From Raphanus sativus (taxonomy: Eukaryota > Streptophyta > Magnoliopsida > Brassicales > Brassicaceae): a DNA stretch of 64,000 nt. Where the stretch lies: assembly GCF_000801105.2 (NCBI RefSeq), contig NC_079515.1:14570001-14634000 (forward strand). The letters run 5' to 3'. Positions 56,167 to 64,000 of the stretch are shown here, one piece after another (the first letter of the stretch is position 1; each line of letters begins with the position of its first letter). A program made the translations under genes and the position numbers. A model generated the notes under the pieces. It ran no database searches. It was not told where the DNA came from and worked only from the letters and a program-made list of their open reading frames with translations.

Positions 56167-56984
56167 CTGAACGATCAATTTGTACCAAAACAGTGTTGTT
56201 CAGTTCTTGAAATAACCAAACGATGCAGTGTCTCATCACAGTCAAGTTTGTTTGTTTATCTAGAGAAAGCTGGAACTAGTTCCAATCACAAACCGTTTTT
56301 ACTTGTAAAGCAGAAAAACCGAATTGAAATAAATGATATGAATAAAAGCATTGTTAAGAAAATAGACGATTCAAAGGACGAATAGAAAAATGAAACCAGA
56401 ACAAACATGGAATCGAGATACAATCTTTTTCCTTAACTATAAATATTCGCTCCCTAATGAGACGAGACGGTACCAATATCGAGTCCTAGAATACAACTAT
56501 GGCAGACGATCCATGTTTCACTCGTGAATGTCCTAACGAACTATAAACTCTTCGAAACACTCTCAAGAACTTACGTTGGGAGATTTGCTGGTTTTAATGT
56601 GCGAAAACTTATCGAAATGAGAAGATAGACTAATTGTATTTAAAGAGGTAAACGAGGAGAAACTTCCTGTAACTATGCACAACATGCGCTCGTTAGTGGG
56701 GATTTGGCAAAGATCTCGAAAACTTAAGTAACAAACTTATTTCCCAAGACTCGCTCACTCTCTCTTATCGTCTTTTCTTTTAGATATTTTGAAGAGACGA
56801 TAAAATGCGTGACATTTTTAAATTTGTTAAACAAACTACTTTTCGTTTTAAAACGAAATGCATGTTTTTTTTTGAAAAAAAAACGTTGGGATTAAATGGT
56901 ACCAAAAAGAACATCTTGTAATGGCCCTGGGGCCACATTCTCCCAAGCCCAAGCCAGGCTCAAGCACACTCCAAGAGTTTATTA
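56167..56984. other. Intergenic DNA upstream of the MRT4 relic
   Basis: No gene recognised, including no missing MRT4 exons. The palindrome-like GGCCCTGGGGCC lies at 56921-56932. Confidence 0.5.
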
Positions 56985-57417
56985 ACCATAAAAAATATTG
57001 AGTAATACTTCGATTTAGAAGCTATGGAATCATTAAAAGAATATGCTTATCCTTCTCACATTCTTTAGCAATTTTATCATCTTAGAAGCTGGGATTAGAG
57101 TACTCTATCTCCCTTTAAACCTATGTCTTGGGATTTCCAGTCATGATAGGTAGGGTTTCAATCAAGCATCCTCATTCATTATAGGCTTTAAACCCATTTC
57201 TTTTAGCTTTTTGAGAAAAATATCTCGTGGCAAATCTTTAGTAAACCTACATATCATGACTGTAGATTCCAAGACGTAGGTTCAAAAGGAGATAAAGTAG
57301 TCTAATCCCAGCTCCTCAGATGATAAAAAGGCGCTAACGAATGTGAGAAGGATAAGCATATTCTTTTAATGATTCCATAGCTTCTAAACCAAAGTATTAC
57401 TCAATATTTTTTATGGT
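56985..57417. repeat. Long inverted repeat (hairpin), MITE-like
   Basis: Arms of about 145-175 bp starting ACCATAAAAAATATTGAGTA on each strand (left about 56985-57157, right about 57245-57417), separated by an 80-90 bp loop. The outer arms are highly similar with scattered mismatches. No convincing target duplication was found, so it may be a foldback/MITE-type element or an inverted duplication. Confidence 0.75.
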
Positions 57418-57526
57418 CAAAAGACCAAGCCATCGCTTGCGCCTAATTATCCTAAGATCAGGTTTCTAGTTAGCTTCTCTATAACACAAGAATAAGCACA
57501 ATCCTATGATGAATATTTCTAGCAAC

Positions 57527-58355
57527 TGTTGGGGTTAAAACCGGTCACGACGGAATCAACCCCTAAAAGTCCTCGAAACTATATCTCGAGACGGGAAATC
57601 TTGTATGAACTTGAAAAAGAAGTTAGACAAAGTTAGGAGATTCAAATCTCTTGATACGCCCTAAATTAGAAGGATCACTCTAAGGTTGGTGGATTGGATA
57701 AACCTTGCACCGAATGCTAGAAAGCACAAACGAACAAGGAACGTGGATCGAATGGTGACACAAGAGGTGCAGAAAGTACCTTGATACTACCGAACTCCTA
57801 AGCCCGAAGATATGAATCCCTCAACAACTTAGAAGCTACGATGTACGATTAAGAACAAAGGATTCAAAAAGAATTAAAAGAAAGGTTTTTGATTAAAAAT
57901 GTTGAATGATTTGAAACAATACAAAGCAAGCCTTTATATAATAGGCTGTGGGTTAGACCAAAAGTCTAAACTTATTCTAGGAAATACAAATAGCATAAAT
58001 ATGGTGGACTTGACCAAAGACTAAAGACCAAAGACCAAGACTATTGACCGAATTTGGGAACTTGTGAACTCTTCGGCTGGTCGTGTTCTTTTGCATGGTT
58101 GACGGTTTCTGAATGGCCGCCAGATAGGTATATTATTCGACCATGACTTGTATTTTCTTGTTGGGTCCTTCTTGGACAAATCTAAACACGGATTTCTTAT
58201 TGAGCATAGGGCCTCCACGTTTTGCATCAAGCCCATTAGTTTCTCTCGGTCTAGAACTTCATGGATAAGGCCCATAAAGCCAAGCTATGATCAATTGCTT
58301 AGCTGGTTCATACCTTAAGCTCCTCGTTGGGACATAGCTGTTAATCTGGGTCACA
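57527..58355 (-). repeat. Orphan LTR (829 bp) of an unassigned retrotransposon
   Basis: On the plus strand it runs TGTTGGGGTTAAAACC...GGGTCACA. It is followed by TCATCCCCTCCTCCTTT, the complement of a purine tract, so it is the 3' LTR of a minus-strand element. Only about 33 bp of internal sequence remain before it meets another LTR at about 58389. No partner LTR is in the window. Confidence 0.6.
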
Positions 58356-58388
58356 TCATCCCCTCCTCCTTTAAAAGGCCAACTATGT

Positions 58389-60069
58389 TTTGGAGTCTAG
58401 ATAGCATATTTACAGATTCATGAGTGATTGGAGAGAAGATGGTGATTTTGGAGCATTTTAGAGATTTCATCCGAGATGACCATATCGACCAGCGTTTGAG
58501 GTTGACACAAGGAGATTCATATCGACCAATGCAAACCCTGTGACATCAATTGATGGTAAACGCGCATAAGCCCAATTTGGTCACAGCCGACTTGAAGCCT
58601 AAGATTCCAACTAATTACCAAACTACCCCTGACGAGTTTGAACCTAATAGAGAGCTTTTCTTGTATTCTTATTTTACGGCTAGGGATTTTCTAAGATTTT
58701 TAGTATTGGAGAGAAGATCCAAATAGATTTATGATTGGAACTCCATTATCTATTCTTTCTATCTATTCTATTCTATGCAATTCTATTTAACTTTTATGAT
58801 GTTTTGCTTAGCTATTTCTGAGTAAACAACTTGTTAGGTTTAGAGTTCAAATAGGTTTTGAGGGATTAGCTGATATATGGTGTTTTTGACTATCTTGTAT
58901 ATATGTTTTACAATTATTTTTCAAGTCTTTATCGAGTCTTTCTAGTCATTTTCGAGTCATTACAGGTCTGGAGTTGCATTGGATGAGAGATAGACCAGTT
59001 GGAGCAAAAGAGGCAGAAAAGAGTGAAATCTAGTGATTTTCACAAAGAGCAGTCTGATGACTGTTCCTGATCGAGTGGAGCGACCGAGTGCATGCTCATG
59101 TGGCAGAGATTTTTAAGGAAACCAAGTTATCTCGGGATTTGCTCTAATCTCCCTATTTTTCTCCGAGCCACCTGGGACATCCATATATCTTCTTTTTCCT
59201 TTCTTATATTATTTGAATACGTTATTTTACACAGAGAAACAAACTCTAGAGCTTTTTACTTTTGGATTTGCTAGTTTGTAAAGGGAGAAGGATATCTCTG
59301 TTGCCATAGAGAAGAACCCCCTGAACCCTCTTTTTATCTCTTTTATGAACATGCAGTATTATTCAGAATCGATCTCTGTGTTTTCTCTTATTATGACTGA
59401 GTAGTAGATCTTGTTAGCCTAAGGTGTTAGGGTGCTAGATCCTGAGCTGGACATAGATAAGTATCCATCCATTGTCTTCATTCATTACTGTTCTTATTGC
59501 TTACATTAAACTGGCCACTTAATTTAGATCCTAGGTTTAACCTGTTCATCAAAAGTGTAATAGGTTACTAGACTTGTCATGAATGAGCATTACATATCTA
59601 ACAGCGAAAATAGATATTAGGGTGTTTGTGAACATATCGGACCTGTTCTATACTGCTCACCATCAAATCTCAGACCGAACAACAATTTAGGCTCTGAGGC
59701 TGATCGGCGTAGAGAGCAGCACTGCGAAAATAGGTTGCTTCGAGTTGCTTGTTCCGAGCTCTAGACTGGTCCTTAATTGTACTTGAATAATTGTTTGGCT
59801 CGCATCCATTGTAACCCGTTTTAATCACTCTAGGCTACCTCGATTATCATCTTTGAAAAACTATTTTTATTAATTGTTCTTGCTTTTTAAGCTTCAATCA
59901 ACCTTAACTCCCCCCCCCCCATATTGTCTTAACTTAATTTTGATCCCATAGAAATAAAGTGTAATCCTTGGTCCCTATGGATTCGATCCTAAAGTGCTAC
60001 ATCGACATACCATTCGATTGTGGTAGTGTGCACATTAGGTTAATAGGTGTGCGTATACACGTAATATCA
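58389..60069 (+). repeat. Athila-like LTR, 5'-truncated (element C)
   Basis: Begins mid-LTR at TTTTGGAGTCTAGATAGCAT, homologous to 61692 onward in element D, and ends TAATATCA directly before a primer site. Includes a C-run (59910-59919). The sequence is AT-rich with no gene. Confidence 0.65.
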
Positions 60070-60072
60070 ATT

Positions 60073-60090
60073 TGGCACCGTTACCGGGGA
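60073..60090 (+). promoter_or_regulatory. Primer binding site of element C (mutated tRNA-Asp type)
   Basis: TGGCACCGTTACCGGGGA differs from the complete Athila site at 17773 by two G-to-A changes. Confidence 0.7.
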
Positions 60091-60181
60091 CCATCTTTTT
60101 GCTTTTATTTTTTGGTTATTTATTTAGTCTAAGACCTCTAACTTGCTCTTTTCTCTTTGTTGCAGCTAATGTTTCAGGTGC

Positions 60182-61096
60182 ATGACTAGTTGCCATACTC
60201 GGATCAACGCACAAAGACATTTAGTTACACTCAGCACCCAGGAGCTCGCAAGGTTAGAAAGAGAGAACAGACAACAGCCAAGGCCGACCAACAACACCAT
60301 GTGTGATCACTGCCATCAGGATGATCTTGCTGGAGCAATGCAACTGATGCAACAGCATATGCAGCAGACCATCCAAGCTCAGCAAGCAGCTGAACAACAA
60401 TCTTCTCTACTCGCTGCGCAGCAACATGAACAGCCGAAGCAAGCTGTTCCGATCGGGCAGAGAAATCTTCCGCGTAACTTTCCTAGTTCGCGCTCTGCCA
60501 TTGTTCCTCCACCCTGTACACGTCAGGACTTTGAGATCAAGCCTGCTTTGATTGCTCTGGTGCAGAGGAAAATGTTCCATTGACTCCCAACATAAATCCC
60601 AATGGAACACATTGAGAGTTTTGAACATGTATGCAGGTTTATTCGCTCAAATGGAGTGCCACCCGACTACATAAAGTGCATGCTATTTCCTTTCTCTCTT
60701 GATGGAAAGGCAGCACGATGGTTAAAGTCTCTCCCTCCTGGATCTCTTACTTCATGGGAGCAGGTGAGAACTGCGGCATTGAGGAATAAGATCACCTCCT
60801 TCATACAGCTCTCTGATGAGCCACTTTGCAATGCATGGGAGAGGTTCAATGACTACCGCAGAGAGTACCCTCACCACGGATTTGATGATGATTACCTTCT
60901 TGGTATTTTCTATGATGGAGTAGGCTTGGAATACCAAAGTGCTATGAACTCTGCGAGCAATAGAGACTTTATGACTCAGACCACTTATGGAGCGTTTGAA
61001 CTGATTGAGAACATGGCTGCTAGTTCAGCCAACAAAGACCAGGAGAACGATCGCTCCAAGAAAGTGAACAGTGTCAATACCCCAAAAGATAGATGA
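60182..61096 (+). pseudogene. Gag of Athila-like element C
   Basis: ATG at 60182-60184 follows the acceptor-like TTTCAGGTGC. The N-terminus is glutamine-rich (AMQLMQQHMQQTIQAQQAAE). The frame breaks near 60580 (QRKMFH, stop) and resumes at about 60602 with the Gag domain: MEHIESFEHVCRFIRSNGVP, MLFPFSLDGKAARWLKSLPP, ERFNDYRREYPHHGF and LLGIFYDGVGLEYQSAMNSA. It ends at TGA 61094-61096. No protease or pol follows; the element is cut off at about 61239 by another LTR. Confidence 0.78.
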
Positions 61097-61238
61097 GCTG
61101 ACGGTCAAGATTGATCAGCTACTGAAAAAACCAAGGAAAATTCTTCATGATGGAGGGAACTAAGACTGGGCAGATTCAGAACGTTCAAGAAGTTGTTCTC
61201 GAGACTGAAAAGAAAGGGAATGATCAGAAAGAGGTTAG

Positions 61239-62894
61239 TGATATACCATGGATTTTACCTGTTTTTAACCATGATATACTAGTATTTTATTATATATTTA
61301 ATATGTTTTCTAGCCTGTTAGGTATGTTTTCAGGTTCAGGAGCATTTTGTGAGAAAGTGATGTTTTGGAGCATTTTGGAGTGCAAGAGATGATACATCCG
61401 AGTTGACCATTCAAGACCAAGTCGGAAGTCAACATTGCGATTATAATCGATCGATACTCATCCTGAGTTGTCGATCGATGTAGCTGAGAAGATCCGCGTA
61501 CTAGAAGATTATAATCGATCGATACACATCCAGCATTGTCGATCGATGTAGCTGGAAAGTTTGCTTTTCCATGTTCCATTGCTGGAGTAGAATTCAAGGA
61601 AGCTCTTTGTGACTCCGGGTCTTTAATATACCATGAATTTGACCCGATTTTAGTCATGGTATAAAAGAGTTTTAGGATAGATTTAATGCATTTTGGAGTC
61701 TAGATAGCATATTTACAGGTTCAGGAGAAATTAGAGGAAATATGGTGATTTTGGAGCACTTTGGAGATTTCACCCTAGATGACCATATCGACCACTCGAG
61801 GTCGACATGGAGAGAGACATATCGATCGATACACATTCTATGATATCAATCTATAGTAAACACGCTGAAGCCCAATTTGGTCACAGTCGATTTGAAGCCC
61901 AAGATTTCATCTATTTACCAAGATGCCCCTGACGAGTTTTAACCTAATTTTTTACTATTTATGTCTTACCTAAGTGTTTGGAGGCAGAGACGGTTTTTAC
62001 ATCACAGTTTTAGACTAGAGTTTTACACCAAAGTTGTGAGAGAGAGAGAGTTACTATTGAGAGTTTTCTTGAACAATATTATTATATTCATCTATCTATT
62101 CTATGCAGTTTTATTTAATTGTTATGATGTTTTTCTTAGCTATGTCTTAGTAAACACCTTTGTTAGATTTAGGATTCAAATAGGTTCTGAGGGATTAGCC
62201 CCAAATATGAATACTTGAGTATGTGATATTCATCTTAGAAAATTGTTGTTAATGCTTGTATATGAGTAGCTAACCTATACATGATGACAGTGGATATTAT
62301 CCTTGGATCTATCTTCTCTGAGCTATGATTTTCTAGGAGCAAGTGACAGCATGGTCTAGCAAATATCTGGTGAAGTGTTATCAACCCGTGCTTAAAGTTT
62401 ACTAAAGTTGCATCGATCGATTCTCCTATAGAGATATCAACCGATTGACGCAAGGCTATGTCGATCGATACGTTCGACAGAACATCGATCGATGCCTTCC
62501 TGATTATGACCTGCGCGTAAAGTGAATCATTGGATCTAGTAATATATAACTCAGAAAACGACAGTGGTATGGTTATTGTTACTGTTGGGTTCTTTATCAT
62601 GCAAGCATCTCACATAAGCATTCATACTATTATAATCATGATAACCTGAATATAAATCCTAAGTCTAGCGCCTTCATCATATCTGTTAAACCCCCTAATC
62701 AATCAATTGAGCAATTGTCTTGTTCACCTGTTTTAAGTTACTTGTAATTTACTGCTTTGAAATCTTCAACCTAGCTTAATTACAATAAGATCTATTGTGT
62801 GCCCCAGCTCCCTGTGGATTCGATCCCTAAGTACTACAACTTGACCTCTTTTGATGAGAGTAAGGCTGCTTTAGGGTAATTTGAGCATGTATCA
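61239..62894 (+). repeat. Athila-like LTR block (element D), possibly two LTR starts fused
   Basis: TGATATACCATGG at 61239 and TATCA at 62890-62894 form an LTR-like pair. A second diverged LTR start, TAATATACCATGAATTTGACC, lies at about 61624, so the first 385 bp may be a separate truncated LTR. Contains a roughly 53-bp unit, with ATAATCGATCGATAC and GTCGATCGATGTAGCTG, repeated at about 61440 and 61510. Confidence 0.6.
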
Positions 62895-62896
62895 AA

Positions 62897-62914
62897 TTTG
62901 GCGCCGTTTCTGGG
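62897..62914 (+). promoter_or_regulatory. Primer binding site of element D
   Basis: TTTGGCGCCGTTTCTGGGGGAG follows the LTR. It matches the Athila tRNA-Asp site in its first 11 bases and is mutated after that. Confidence 0.65.
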
Positions 62915-63011
62915 GGAGCTTTGATCTCCATTAGATTTTATTTAACTCTAGGTGTTCTTCTTTATTACTACTTACTGATAATTTTTTTTCTTTTCTTGAC
63001 TTTTCAGGTGC

Positions 63012-64000
63012 ATGCCTAGCATAACCAGAAGCATCAAGAACAAAGAACTTTTGTCTACTGATCCAGCTGGTTTTGAACGATCAATCCGCAAATAGATTCG
63101 TTCCAAATTAATCGATACACCCGTTTGTGCATCGACCAATTTTTATCAACAACTGTCTACCGAGTTTCAGACACCGTCGACCGATACTAGCTCACCAACA
63201 GCGACCGATCTCATTCATCTGACATCGACCGATACCCTTTCATCCACATCGACCGATACTTTTCAGTACCCGTCAACCAACATCATTCATCCGACATCGA
63301 CCGATACCGCACATTTATCGATACTGAGCCATAGAACATGGTCGCGACTTTGATACTCATGAGAGACGACAATGGAGACTTGCGTGACCAAGAAGGTCAC
63401 CTGTGTAATGCAGCAGATCAGATAATCAATGATCAGGGGGCTGCAATCCCTGATCCAGAAGCTGAGGCTGTTGCAACCACTGCTCAAGCTGCAGAAGAAG
63501 CCATCTGAAACAGAACAATGGATGACTACAACCGTCCATATCAATACTACGCCAACAGATCTACTATCCGTCTTCCAGACATACAAATGGCTGATTTTGA
63601 GGTGAAGCCTCAGTACTACACACTTGTGGGACATACAACCTACAGTGGGGCATCCAATGAGCATCCTATGGACCATCTAGAGAGGTACGAGGATCTCATA
63701 TCTGCTATCAAAGCCAATGGAGTCCAAGCTGACTACCTACTTTGCAAGTTCTTCAAGTAATCTCTTACTGGAGAAGCTTTGCAGTGGCTTAAGCAACTAC
63801 CACTAGGATCTCTTACATCCTGGGATGACATCAAGAATGCATTCTTGATTAATTTCTTTAATGAAGCACGTGCAGAGGATTTGAGGGGCAAAATTGCTAC
63901 ATTCATGCAGAAGCCTACGGAGCCTTTAAGACATTGCTGGGTTCGTTTCAAGTCTTATCAGAGAGATTATCCACACCATGGATTCAACGAAGTACAGCTG
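63012..64000 (+). pseudogene. Gag of Athila-like element D (runs off window)
   Basis: ATG at 63012-63014 after TTTTCAGGTGC. The frame has a TAG at about 63093, then a low-complexity stretch with repeated S-T-D-T residues (63110-63320) and further stops. The Gag domain follows: ADFEVKPQYYTLVGHTTYSG, HPMDHLERYEDLISAIKANG, SLTGEALQWLKQLPLGSLTS, ERF-equivalent VRFKSYQRDYPHHGFNE. A TAA at 63758-63760 interrupts it where related elements have a sense codon. It continues beyond the right edge. Confidence 0.75.

Noticed and set aside
57418..57526. Possible organellar DNA insertion
   Set aside because: CGCTTGCGCCTAATTATCC looked unusual but no organellar gene or extended match could be recognised.
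1..64000. tRNA, rRNA, CRISPR or bacterial operon features
   Set aside because: None seen; tRNA-like matches are only retrotransposon primer sites.

Overview
This window is nuclear plant DNA from a Brassicaceae species, most likely a relative of Brassica or Raphanus. The grounds are the transposon types (Athila and Tekay Ty3/gypsy elements, a CACTA element, a Helitron with RPA-like genes) and the few cellular genes, which match Arabidopsis proteins closely from memory. No bacterial, organellar or CRISPR features were seen. All identities rest on reading motifs in translation; no database search was possible.

Layout. (1) 1-12292: the 3' part of a CACTA (En/Spm) transposon. Its accessory Transposase_24-type gene (749-11557) is split by a complete, very young Tekay-type Ty3/gypsy retrotransposon (2650-11378, target duplication AAGAG). 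(2) 12405-12675: a frameshifted fragment of the transcription coactivator gene MBF1c. (3) 13510-35086: a minus-strand Athila element with three LTRs and two internal regions, flanked by the 5-bp duplication TATTT. Its coding regions are broken by frameshifts and stops. Its ORF1-like gene is split by a younger plus-strand Athila derivative carrying only gag-protease (16428-22830, duplication CCGAA). (4) 35371-52487: a decayed autonomous-type Helitron with two RPA-like genes, a Rep/helicase gene, and captured host fragments (plastid ribosomal protein L19, an F-box-family C-terminus). Its 5' end directly abuts what looks like the 3' end of another Helitron. A LINE-like fragment sits exactly at its 3' end. 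(5) 52758-56170: a small genic island with an intact ANTH-domain clathrin assembly protein gene (At1g25240-like) and a degenerate MRT4-like ribosome assembly gene (At1g25260-like). This order recalls the Arabidopsis At1g25240-At1g25260 segment. (6) 56985-64000: a long hairpin repeat, an orphan LTR, and two further degenerate Athila-like elements rich in TCGATCGAT motifs, the last running out of the window.

Only the ANTH gene and the Tekay gag-pol look intact. The rest is layered transposon insertion and decay. The relative order can be read from the nesting: CACTA before Tekay, outer Athila before the inner derivative, Helitron before the LINE fragment. The most unusual signals are an apparent 100-nt spliceosomal intron joining gag and pol in the Tekay element, the three-LTR Athila with one target duplication, the GC-rich AGCGAC/GTCGCT arrays recurring in Athila LTRs and spacers, and the tandem Helitron junction.
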